Positions 7,355-14,221 of a stretch of DNA of 40,920 bases are shown here, piece after piece (within the stretch, counting starts at the first letter, position 1; each line of letters starts with the position of its first letter). The stretch is from Microcaldota archaeon (lineage in GTDB: Archaea; Micrarchaeota; Micrarchaeia; Micrarchaeales; CABMGC01), in the NCBI GenBank assembly GCA_027365175.1, contig DAHXNY010000008.1, forward strand, positions 1-40,920. Direction: 5' to 3'. The notes under the pieces are model-generated. The model ran no database searches, was not told the DNA's origin, and worked only from the letters and a program-made list of their open reading frames with translations. Made by a program: the position numbers and the translations under genes.

Positions 7355-7804
7355 AACTTATATGGATCGGAAAACAAGTCCATTTCTTTCCATATTATTG
7401 GGCATTATCAATATTCAATGGGAAATCAACAGACTTCCAAAATATTGGTGCAAAATAGCAAACGTTTAAAGTGGTGCATTTCAGAATTATGGAAAACAAG
7501 GGCTTTTGGTGAAGCCATCTGTATTATTTGAAAAACCGGTCTGAAAATAATGGTTTTCTTCGTGCGCAAGTTTTCCTGCCAATTCTATGGAATACACATT
7601 AAAATTATCAGTTCTATGGAATTTCTGAAAGCTATATGAAAAGGGACAGAGCTGCACTGGAAAAAACGGCATCTAAATCTCCGACGACAAATTCTGCACA
7701 GAATTGCGTTTTAAGAAAGGCTTGCCTTCGTTTTAGATAAAAGTATGCCTGATCATATATGCTCTATAAACGCAAACAGTGCGGCAACCTACTATTACCA
7801 ATAC

Positions 7805-7833
7805 TATATAAGAAATACTAAGATAATACTAGA
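7805..7833. repeat. 29-bp direct repeat, copy 1
   Basis: Starts TATATAAGAAATACTAA and matches 8332-8360 at 27 of 29 positions. The two copies bracket the hypothetical gene at 7843-8271. Confidence 0.6.
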
Positions 7834-7842
7834 ATATCTCTG

Positions 7843-8271
7843 TCACTTATTATGCTCTTTAGTGAATGCCAGCCACTGCACTCTTTTTGAAAACACTATT
7901 ATATTATCAACAATGTGCTGCTGTGCATGCGAAGCCTTTACTATATCCCTTGTTGCGCCCCTGAACTGATCTGATGTATTTCCATACCTACTCTGGGCAG
8001 CAGCTGCAAATGCATAAGCCGTGCAGACTATGTCTCCTGGAGTCGCTGCAACCCTTTCCAATGCGGCTCTTATCTCTGAATTAATCACCTTATTGGCTTC
8101 AGGTTCATTGCCAAGTCTCAACGATGCCTTTGCAGCGGCAACCAGCGATTTGAGGGCCTGTTCATTCGCATTTCCGTTCATCCTGCCTCTTACCGAAGCG
8201 GCCCATGACTCTACCTCCCTTTCAAACCCTTCATATACCTTCTCAAGTTTTACGGTCTGTAGTCGTATCAT
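7843..8271 (-). CDS. Hypothetical protein, 142 residues
   Basis: I recognise no family. The protein appears mostly helical, Ala-rich (ATPGDIVCTAYAFAAAAQ) with a charged N-terminal helix (KLEKVYEGFEREVESW), and no signal peptide or membrane segment. The start at 8271 is the ATG that follows a TATA-like CTTTAAAAATG about 30 bases upstream (near 8301-8311). The gene is bracketed by a 29-bp direct repeat, so it might be a small acquired or duplicated cassette. Confidence 0.6.
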   Translation of the reverse strand: MIRLQTVKLEKVYEGFEREVESWAASVRGRMNGNANEQALKSLVAAAKASLRLGNEPEANKVINSEIRAALERVAATPGDIVCTAYAFAAAAQSRYGNTSDQFRGATRDIVKASHAQQHIVDNIIVFSKRVQWLAFTKEHNK

Positions 8272-8331
8272 TATAATCAATTATATTATAATTATAGTCA
8301 TTTTTAAAGCAATCCCAAATAAAACTAATAA

Positions 8332-8360
8332 TATATAAGAAATACTAAAATAATATTAGA
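8332..8360. repeat. 29-bp direct repeat, copy 2
   Basis: Second copy of the sequence at 7805-7833, in the same orientation, with two mismatches. It lies upstream of the TATA box of the intervening gene. Confidence 0.6.
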
Positions 8361-8491
8361 CATGTCTATTTCAGGCTTGATGCATAATAGTATTCTATAT
8401 ATGCCTCCCTACTCTGATTCTGGTTTATTCCAAACATATTCACGCCCTCAATGCGCTTCTTCCTGCAGTTCTTTGCCTATCAGGTAATGAA

Positions 8492-8510
8492 TTCCGCCAG
8501 AATGGCGGAA
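8492..8510 (-). terminator. Hairpin downstream of the 17-kDa-antigen-like lipoprotein gene
   Basis: Perfect GC-rich 7-bp arms (TTCCGCC / GGCGGAA) around a 5-base loop, 17 bases past the end of the lipoprotein gene. There is no clear T-run after it on the minus strand, so it may be an mRNA-stabilising hairpin rather than a terminator. Confidence 0.35.
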
Positions 8511-8526
8511 ATCTCCGCTACTGGCA

Positions 8527-9075
8527 TTACTCTATCTTCCAGCTTCCATCAGGCTGCCTGCACGCCACGCCTTTTATCGTTTGAGCCTGCCCTCCTACAA
8601 AGCCTGTAGTGACATAGCTCCTGCATACCTCTCCTGCCATCGACCCCTGCTGCGGCATATACTGCTGCGTAGGAGTTACCTGATAGCGGTTGCCGTACTG
8701 GTTTGTCCAATAGCTTGTCCTGCCCACTTGATTATTCGTTATGGCATTATAGGCATTTATCTGGTCCTGCCTGTCCATGCTTCTCCCTACTGCGCCTCCT
8801 ATAAACGCTCCGGCGAGTGTGCCTATTATCGTAGCTGCAGCTCCTCCCTCGCCACCACCGATCTGGTTTCCAACAACTCCTCCGAGAATTCCCCCGACAA
8901 CCTGCCCCTCCTGCTGGTATGTTGCACAGCCGGAAACAGCTACTGCCATTGCAGCTCCTACTGCCACTCCCCTTGCCATCTTCTTAAAGGCGCTTAATGA
9001 GGTTACATTATCAGCATCTCTTTTAGGTGCAATATCTCTCTTATTCGGTTCTTCAGAAATTCTTACGGTTTGCAT
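8527..9075 (-). CDS. Glycine-zipper lipoprotein, 17-kDa surface antigen type
   Basis: A 182-residue protein. A hydrophilic ~30-residue N-terminus precedes a hydrophobic segment ending in a lipobox (AVAVSGC, Cys50). Residues ~58-100 form a glycine zipper with repeated GxxxG spacing (GGILGGVVGNQIGGG...GAFIGGAVG), and the C-terminus has the family's CR..vttG..GGQAQTIKGVACRQPDGSW pattern. Known relatives are bacterial envelope lipoproteins of the 17-kDa surface antigen family, so this is unexpected in an archaeon and suggests transfer. The ATG at 9075 is preferred over 9105 because it follows a GTGTGAT site, matches the paralogue's start, and is placed right after the TATA box (9103-9114). The very long stretch before the hydrophobic segment is odd. 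Confidence 0.8.
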   Translation of the reverse strand: MQTVRISEEPNKRDIAPKRDADNVTSLSAFKKMARGVAVGAAMAVAVSGCATYQQEGQVVGGILGGVVGNQIGGGEGGAAATIIGTLAGAFIGGAVGRSMDRQDQINAYNAITNNQVGRTSYWTNQYGNRYQVTPTQQYMPQQGSMAGEVCRSYVTTGFVGGQAQTIKGVACRQPDGSWKIE

Positions 9076-9102
9076 TTTATCACACATGATATATTCATTT
9101 TT

Positions 9103-9136
9103 CATTTATAAAAGTGCCTATCAGTTTACGATGAGT
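9103..9136 (-). promoter_or_regulatory. TATA box and upstream element of lipoprotein 1
   Basis: On the minus strand CTTTTATAAATG (9103-9114) lies about 30 bases before ATG 9075. Upstream, the sequence TCGTAAACTGATAGGCA aligns without gaps to TCGTAACCTGATAAGCA before the TATA box of the second lipoprotein gene. Confidence 0.55.
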
Positions 9137-9251
9137 GGCCAATTTACTAACATGTCCCTTACACTCTCTAGGAAACTAATATCTTCGTTTATGGCTTTGG
9201 CAGGCCGCTGTATACTGCCATTTCCAGGGCTGACGTCAATAAAGGCTCCAT

Positions 9252-9713
9252 TTATCTGCGCTGCTCCCCCTGCCACATGCGTCCATCCCCGTCATCATCA
9301 TTCCGCTGCCAGTAGTACGGCTGCTGCTCCCTGAAATAGTCGTCACCGTTTCCCCAATAATATGGGATTACCGGACTGGGAGTGTAATCATCTCCTCCAT
9401 AACCATAGTATGGCACATCATCTCTGTAGCTGTAGTATGGCAATGCATTCCCATAACCATAGTATGGCACATCCTCCCTGTAGCTGTAGTATGGAATTCC
9501 TTCTCCGTATACAATCTGGCTCCCCACATATCCTCCAAGCATGCCGTCTGTCATCTGGCCTGGAAAAGCTGCGCAGCCTGAAACTGCAAAAGTAACTGCC
9601 AATGCTGCCCCAACCGCGAGTCCCCTTGCCGATTCCTTAAACGTTTCCATTTTGCTTCCGATCCATCCCTTGTGCACCCGAGTATTTGGTTCAGCGTTGT
9701 TTAGTCTTTGCAT
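9252..9713 (-). CDS. Tyr-rich repeat lipoprotein, paralogue of lipoprotein 1
   Basis: A 153-residue protein. Its N-terminal 55 residues resemble the neighbour's: hydrophilic start, ARGLAVGAALAV hydrophobic core, lipobox AVSGC with Cys47, then a short LGGYVGSQ remnant of the glycine zipper. The zipper and 17-kDa C-terminus are replaced by two 18-residue Tyr/Asp repeats (PYYSYRxDVPYYGYG) and an acidic, Tyr/Gln/Arg-rich tail. Probably membrane-anchored and exposed outside the cell. ATG 9713 follows TTGTGGTAGA and matches the paralogue's start. The two genes are separated by 176 bases and share a promoter element. Confidence 0.65.
   Translation of the reverse strand: MQRLNNAEPNTRVHKGWIGSKMETFKESARGLAVGAALAVTFAVSGCAAFPGQMTDGMLGGYVGSQIVYGEGIPYYSYREDVPYYGYGNALPYYSYRDDVPYYGYGGDDYTPSPVIPYYWGNGDDYFREQQPYYWQRNDDDGDGRMWQGEQRR
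9398..9505. repeat. Two 54-bp tandem repeats within lipoprotein 2
   Basis: Units at 9398-9451 and 9452-9505 encode the two 18-residue Tyr-rich repeats; most of the first 45 bases are identical, which indicates recent duplication and potential for length variation. Confidence 0.8.
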
Positions 9714-9741
9714 TCTACCACAATATATTGTGCCCATCCTT

Positions 9742-9780
9742 CATTCTTAAACATGCTTATCAGGTTACGACGAACAGCTA
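9742..9780 (-). promoter_or_regulatory. TATA box plus shared 13-bp upstream element, lipoprotein 2
   Basis: On the minus strand TAGCTGTTCGTCG (9768-9780) is followed after 15 bases by GTTTAAGAATG (9742-9752) and then ATG 9713. The identical 13-mer, 14 bases before a TATA box in the same orientation, precedes the 78-residue gene at 11834. This suggests a common activator or operator. Confidence 0.5.
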
Positions 9781-9835
9781 ATAGCGTCTTCTGTACTCAG
9801 AAGACCATTCCTTCCTGCATGCCGAGATAGACAGA

Positions 9836-9845
9836 GATATAAATG
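9836..9845 (+). promoter_or_regulatory. TATA box of the prephenate dehydratase gene
   Basis: GATATAAATG about 28 bases before ATG 9869, giving a practically leaderless transcript. It is divergent from the lipoprotein 2 promoter. Confidence 0.5.
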
Positions 9846-9868
9846 CCATAATAAATATACTCAAAAGG

Positions 9869-10708
9869 ATGAGCATGAAGACCAGGCCAAAAGTTGCGTA
9901 CTACGGTGAACAGGGTTCATACAGCGAGCAGGCTGCGCTCCAGCACTTCGGCCCTGATGCTACACTTGAAGGATACAGGTTCCTGCCTGAGATATTCGAA
10001 GCGATAGGCAAAAGGATTGATTGTGGGATAGTGCCTATAGAAAATTCAATAGAAGGGCCAGTTACACAGACGTACGACCTGCTTCTGGAATCAGACCTGA
10101 AGATAATAGGGGAGGAGATAGTAAAGATAGAGCACTGCCTTGTAGCAAATCCCGGAGTTCTACTTAAGGATATTAAGACCGTATACTCCCATCCGCAGGC
10201 GCTTGGACAGTGCAGGAGCTATATTGAGAAACACGGCTTCAACTCCATACCGTTCTATGATACTGCAGGGAGCGTAAAGATGATAAAGGAAAGAGGACTG
10301 ATGGATTCGGCTGCAGTTGCAAGCAGCATGGCAGCCTCTGTCTATCGGATGAAGGTGCTTGCAAAATCAATACAGTCAAACAAAAGGAATTTCACCAGAT
10401 TCATAGTAATAGCGAAGAAGAATAAGACGGCAGCGTGGAACAAGACCTCAATAGCCTTCGGCAGCAGGCACAAGGCAGGCTCTCTCTTCCGCGCTCTCAA
10501 CTGTTTTGCAAGGAACGGGATAAATCTTCTTTACATAGAGTCACGCCCGGTTCGCAGCAAGCCATGGGAGTACAACTTCTATATAGACTGCGAAGGCAGC
10601 CTGTTTGATGAAGGACTGAAAAAGGCGATAAAAGAGCTGCGTAGCGATGCAACCTTTGTCAAGGTGCTTGGCTCATACGCGAGTGCAGGAAGAGGGAGCA
10701 GAAATTAG
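9869..10708 (+). CDS. pheA: Prephenate dehydratase
   Basis: Converts prephenate to phenylpyruvate in phenylalanine biosynthesis. Length 279 residues fits the stand-alone enzyme: a catalytic domain (about residues 6-185) with YYGEQGSYSEQAA at the start, VPIENSIEG near 57-65, HPQALGQC near 110-117 and the catalytic NFTRFIVIA motif (TRF) near 174-182, then an ACT regulatory domain (about 195-275) with the phenylalanine-binding ESRP motif around 227-230. No fused chorismate mutase is present. The ACT domain implies feedback inhibition by phenylalanine. ATG 9875 is an alternative start; ATG 9869 is closest to the expected transcription start. No other aromatic-amino-acid gene is adjacent. Confidence 0.93.
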   Translation: MSMKTRPKVAYYGEQGSYSEQAALQHFGPDATLEGYRFLPEIFEAIGKRIDCGIVPIENSIEGPVTQTYDLLLESDLKIIGEEIVKIEHCLVANPGVLLKDIKTVYSHPQALGQCRSYIEKHGFNSIPFYDTAGSVKMIKERGLMDSAAVASSMAASVYRMKVLAKSIQSNKRNFTRFIVIAKKNKTAAWNKTSIAFGSRHKAGSLFRALNCFARNGINLLYIESRPVRSKPWEYNFYIDCEGSLFDEGLKKAIKELRSDATFVKVLGSYASAGRGSRN

Positions 10709-10722
10709 AATAGTCTAACTCT

Positions 10723-11568
10723 TCAGGTCTGTCTGAGGACTTTACTGATTGTCTTGGCTAACTCGGGTTTCCGTGCAGCACTCATCAGCTCCTCTTTCAG
10801 CTCCCTGTATGTATATGTTAGGAGTTTCCTCTCTGTCCTCTCCAGATCAAAGTCATCAGCCGTAAATATCGCTATGGCGAAATTAGTCCCAGCAGAATAC
10901 ACGCTCTTCCTAAGCACATGCGTTCTTTCAATGGAACTGTCCCTGAACATGTCTATTACAGTTGACAACTCTTCATTGCTCATCTCCTTCTCATGAGGTG
11001 AGGACTCGGCATACTTGCCGATAAGCGTAAACGTTACAGGAAGTATGGCTGTCTCATAGGGATTTATGGCCCCGAATACTGACTTTATTATGCCATTAGG
11101 GCCGTTATCCCTCCCTGCCGCAAAAGCCCCCTGTATAAACATGGCACAACCTTCTTCCAAAGACCATATCACTTTAGAGTTTGTGTCTTTGACAGATCCT
11201 GAATTATCGCTTTCAGCAGATGCCCCGGTCATCTTCCTCACATGATGCACGAGCTCATGGCTCAGTATCTCTCTGACCCTGCTGTCTTCGTTGAAGTCAT
11301 TCACAAAGACCTTTCCCCCCACGTCTGCATGGTAGATGTACTGGCCGTCGCATTCTTTTCTCATCATCTCAAGACACTCGAATCTTTCCTCTACAGAATG
11401 CATACGCTCTCCCATAGCGATTCCGCTCAGGGTAATTAACACAGGTGCAGGGCACTCTCTCACTGCAACTTTGTTGTAATAATCCAATATCTCTGCAGAA
11501 ACCGATTCGATAAACTTCCTGTCTGCAGGTATTGCTCCTTTCTGCTGCGCTCTCATAAAGATACTCAT
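10723..11568 (-). CDS. HExxH zinc metalloprotein of unknown family
   Basis: A 281-residue protein with a textbook zincin motif HELVHH (His104, Glu105, His108) and a candidate third ligand in LEEG (Glu138/139) about 30 residues later, the gluzincin arrangement. No signal peptide or membrane segment, so it would be cytoplasmic, unlike most secreted zincins. The C-terminal region (residues ~210-281) is helical and charged. I cannot name the family or the substrate. It begins 26 bases after a 78-residue gene and is likely in one operon with it; that operon's promoter carries the 13-bp element also found at lipoprotein 2. Confidence 0.65.
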   Translation of the reverse strand: MSIFMRAQQKGAIPADRKFIESVSAEILDYYNKVAVRECPAPVLITLSGIAMGERMHSVEERFECLEMMRKECDGQYIYHADVGGKVFVNDFNEDSRVREILSHELVHHVRKMTGASAESDNSGSVKDTNSKVIWSLEEGCAMFIQGAFAAGRDNGPNGIIKSVFGAINPYETAILPVTFTLIGKYAESSPHEKEMSNEELSTVIDMFRDSSIERTHVLRKSVYSAGTNFAIAIFTADDFDLERTERKLLTYTYRELKEELMSAARKPELAKTISKVLRQT

Positions 11569-11594
11569 ATGATCAACATGGAACTTACATTAAG

Positions 11595-11834
11595 TTACTT
11601 TCCGGCAAGTGTCTTTGACTTCGCAACTCCCTTCTTCATAACCGAAGCTGGCCTGTTTTTAGACGTTATTCTTGCCACGGAGTGGTTCATGCGTCGGAAT
11701 GCTCTGCTGAAGTCTGAGCTATCTATCACATTGTGCAGCCCATAATAATTTCTAATTATATCGTCGTATAAATCCTGTTCAATGTCCTTTTCAAGCAGCA
11801 GGCCCTGCTGTTTTATTCGTTGTGTACGGCTCAT
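11595..11834 (-). CDS. Small basic hypothetical protein upstream of the metalloprotein
   Basis: A 78-residue (83 if ATG 11849 is used) basic protein. I recognise no family. The N-terminal half is helical and charged (QGLLLEKDIEQDLYDDIIRNYYG); the C-terminal quarter is Lys/Arg/Ser-rich and could bind nucleic acid or be a degradable tail. ATG 11834 is preferred because GGTAG lies five bases upstream. Twenty-six bases separate it from the HExxH gene, so it may be an inhibitor, partner or substrate of that protein; this is inference from position. Confidence 0.5.
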   Translation of the reverse strand: MSRTQRIKQQGLLLEKDIEQDLYDDIIRNYYGLHNVIDSSDFSRAFRRMNHSVARITSKNRPASVMKKGVAKSKTLAGK

Positions 11835-11902
11835 GCTATCTACCAACATATTCAGTGTAATTTTAGAGTAATAGTAATGCTCTACTATAACATAATTTCT
11901 GA

Positions 11903-11939
11903 TTTATAAACGTATACTAGCGGTGCGACGAACAGCTAC
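11903..11939 (-). promoter_or_regulatory. TATA box plus shared 13-bp element, metalloprotein operon
   Basis: On the minus strand TAGCTGTTCGTCG (11927-11939) precedes GTTTATAAAT (11903-11912) by 14 bases. This is the same 13-mer and nearly the same spacing as at lipoprotein 2. The leader to ATG 11834 would be about 45 bases. Confidence 0.5.
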
Positions 11940-12059
11940 AAAATCCCAGTTTATCCGGATAGCTCCGAGGTAACTCCTGCAACGGCGCTGCAAAACGCAG
12001 AACCGCAAATACAGCATCTGCCGATTATGATTTCGGCAAAAGGCGAACATACTGGCGTA

Positions 12060-12068
12060 TTTAAAATA
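12060..12068 (+). promoter_or_regulatory. TATA box of the tandem YjbQ gene
   Basis: TTTAAAATA about 38 bases before ATG 12103, with TTGGTATA as a weak ribosome-binding sequence just before the start. Confidence 0.55.
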
Positions 12069-12102
12069 CCAACCATCTCATCATAATACCTTTGTTGGTA
12101 TA

Positions 12103-13278
12103 ATGGCAAATCATGTAAAGACCGGTGACAGCGCTGTAGCTGTCAATATGCGCGCTCTCTTTTCATCATCGCCGCAGCAGGCTATACAGGAAGCCCTAAG
12201 GAACGGAAATGGCAATGGGCACAATGGAAAGCAAAACGGCAACGGCACGCGGGCAGAAGGCAAGCATCTAGTAGAGATGCTCCATACCCTTCATGAAAGG
12301 GAGCGCACCGGAATTAACGAGATCAAGGACATAATGCAGCCTGTCTACTATACGGTTGTAGACCAGAAGAGGCCGTTGCAATACGGCGTTCCGTCAAGAG
12401 ATACTCTGGATGCCATGTCAAAATATGTGCCTAATGATGAATTGAAAAGGATAAGCGACAGGATGAGATTCATTGCTGATCCTATAGTGCAGGACATAGG
12501 TTCGGTTCCGGACGGAGTCATAAAAAGGAGGGAACAGCCTCTCGATACGGGACTTGCAATGGTTACGACGGTAGCTGCGGATACGGGCCTGGCCTTTATA
12601 GAGTCCGAGCCTGGGCACAAAGAGGATCTTCAGAGGATAATCTTAGGCGATCTTGATCCCACGGGCCTGCTGGCAAGGAAGCACTCGCAGGTAATACCGT
12701 TCAACGGCAGGAAGATAGAGGTGGGGACGTGGCAGAAGCTTAACTACATAGATCCGGCTGCAGTCGAGCATCCTGAAGACCCGATGCGTTTCTACGTTAC
12801 CATATTCGAGTCTACAAATCATGTTCTTATGAGGAAGAAGATAAGGAATGGCTCTCCGACAGCAGCGAAGGACATAACAGGAGACGTCGAGAAAGTTGTA
12901 GAGGAACTGGGCGTTAAGAATGGAGTAGTAGTTGTATTCGGAATGCACACCACGATAGGAACTGCATTGATGAAACCCGAGAATGTTGACAATATGATAC
13001 ACCTGCTGAATACCGTTGCACCAAATGACCTCGACTCTAACCTGCGGGTTCCGTACCAGCACCACCTGAACGTCAACGACGGAAATGGGCACAGCCATAT
13101 ACAGAGTCTTCTCATGGGGACCACCGTTCTTGCACCTGTAAGGGACGGTAAAATTGCAATCGGCGAGCGCAGGATAATGGCCTTCGATTTCGATGACAAT
13201 CAGGCCCCTAGGGAGAGAGGATTCACAATAACCGTAATAAAGGACATAGATGACGAGCGCTCTCTATTAAGGCAGTAG
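12103..13278 (+). CDS. Tandem YjbQ-like (UPF0047) protein
   Basis: A 391-residue protein. The C-terminal part (about 245-388) is a YjbQ/UPF0047 domain: KDITGDVEKVV, NGVVVVFGMHTT (His282), paired His320/321, GHSHIQSLLMG (His330, His332) and a PVRDGKIAIG segment. Residues ~125-238 look like a second, degenerate copy: TGLAMVTTVAADTGLAFIE in place of the HTT block, then FNGRKIEVGTWQ (208-211, typical YjbQ GTWQ). The His ligands are missing from the first copy, so only the second is likely to be active. The first 125 residues include an Asn/Gly-rich low-complexity linker (about 34-50). Family members are usually ~140 residues and have reported thiamin-phosphate-synthase-like activity; the role here is unknown. 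A co-oriented dehydrogenase gene follows. Confidence 0.72.
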   Translation: MANHVKTGDSAVAVNMRALFSSSPQQAIQEALRNGNGNGHNGKQNGNGTRAEGKHLVEMLHTLHERERTGINEIKDIMQPVYYTVVDQKRPLQYGVPSRDTLDAMSKYVPNDELKRISDRMRFIADPIVQDIGSVPDGVIKRREQPLDTGLAMVTTVAADTGLAFIESEPGHKEDLQRIILGDLDPTGLLARKHSQVIPFNGRKIEVGTWQKLNYIDPAAVEHPEDPMRFYVTIFESTNHVLMRKKIRNGSPTAAKDITGDVEKVVEELGVKNGVVVVFGMHTTIGTALMKPENVDNMIHLLNTVAPNDLDSNLRVPYQHHLNVNDGNGHSHIQSLLMGTTVLAPVRDGKIAIGERRIMAFDFDDNQAPRERGFTITVIKDIDDERSLLRQ

Positions 13279-13318
13279 CGCCTACGGCAAAAAGAAACGT
13301 ATGCAAATGTTGGTAGCT

Positions 13319-14221
13319 ATGGATAATGACAATAAGGAGATAGGCCTGATAGGGCTGGGGAGCATGGGGACTAACATCTCAGAAGTGCTGCTGAGGAGCG
13401 GGTATAATCTGACTGTATATAACAGGAGCGTCGATAAATACACACATTTTAATGACAATGACAAGGTAAGGTGCACAAGCAGCATAGAAGAATTCGCAGA
13501 AAAACTTCAACAAAGTGGAAGTGATGCTGCCATATGGACTATGCTGCCTGGCGGAGAACCTACCAACAACACACTATCTAAGTTATCCTCGCTTCTAAAA
13601 AAAGGTAGTATAATCATAGACGGATCAAACTCGGATTATACGGATTCTGTATCCAACTACAACAGACTGCGTGATAAAGGCATATGGTACCTTGACGTCG
13701 GAGTTGCAGGAGGTCCTGATGACGTTCTGAAAGGCGTTGCGATAATGGCAGGAGGAGACCGTGAAGCCTTCAACAAAGTAGAAGGGATATTGAAAACAGT
13801 GGCGGGCGGGGAGAAGAGATACGGATATGTCGGGAAGAGCGGAAGCGGACACAGGCTGAAGGCAGCACACAACTCCATATTCTATTCGATATTCCCAATA
13901 TTTGCAGAGACAGCAGCAGCGATCATGGGGCAGGCTGAAGGCAGGGAGGCTACAGAGGAAGCTCTCAGGCTTCTGAGCATAGCTCCTCCGATAACAAATG
14001 GGATACCAGAAGCCATACTGGGCGCTTTCAGGAAGCATGAACTCTCTAAAGAAGCGCCAAAAGTAACGGTATCAAGGATGGTAAGCTCCTATGTGGACGA
14101 TGCTGAGAGAAGTGGCACGCCTCTAGACATAACTAAGGAGGTGCTGAAGAGCTATCCTGAAATGCGCGACAGCACAAAGATAGTCTATTCAGGAGCCAAG
14201 AAGATACTGACAGGGCATTAG
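13319..14221 (+). CDS. 6-phosphogluconate-dehydrogenase-like NAD(P) enzyme
   Basis: A 300-residue member of the 6PGDH/beta-hydroxyacid dehydrogenase superfamily. The Rossmann motif GLIGLGSMG is at the N-terminus, followed by VYNRS, DGSNSDY and a GSGHRLKAAHN catalytic block. The conserved Lys181 and Asn185 are present, but Phe188 stands where true 6PGDH has the general-acid Glu, and the SGG substrate loop is AGG. So it may oxidise a different sugar acid or beta-hydroxyacid. The length matches short bacterial/archaeal 6PGDHs. ATG 13319 follows GGTAG; ATG 13301 is in frame upstream. It starts soon after the YjbQ-like gene (probable operon) and its end overlaps the 3' end of ispG on the other strand by four bases. 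Confidence 0.78.
   Translation: MDNDNKEIGLIGLGSMGTNISEVLLRSGYNLTVYNRSVDKYTHFNDNDKVRCTSSIEEFAEKLQQSGSDAAIWTMLPGGEPTNNTLSKLSSLLKKGSIIIDGSNSDYTDSVSNYNRLRDKGIWYLDVGVAGGPDDVLKGVAIMAGGDREAFNKVEGILKTVAGGEKRYGYVGKSGSGHRLKAAHNSIFYSIFPIFAETAAAIMGQAEGREATEEALRLLSIAPPITNGIPEAILGAFRKHELSKEAPKVTVSRMVSSYVDDAERSGTPLDITKEVLKSYPEMRDSTKIVYSGAKKILTGH

Larger units (their letters stand above)
7223..7842. other. 620-base region without a convincing gene
   Basis: AT-rich sequence between two convergent hypothetical genes. It contains a perfect 7-bp inverted repeat (7334-7354), a recurring 11-mer TTCTATGGAAT (near 7582 and 7612), and one arm of a 29-bp direct repeat (7805-7833). Short ORFs here have no start signals or recognisable product. 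It could contain a non-coding RNA, but I see no tRNA or known RNA fold. Confidence 0.4.

Noticed and set aside
9398-9505. Possible CRISPR array
   Set aside because: Repeats are adjacent without spacers and lie in frame in a coding gene.
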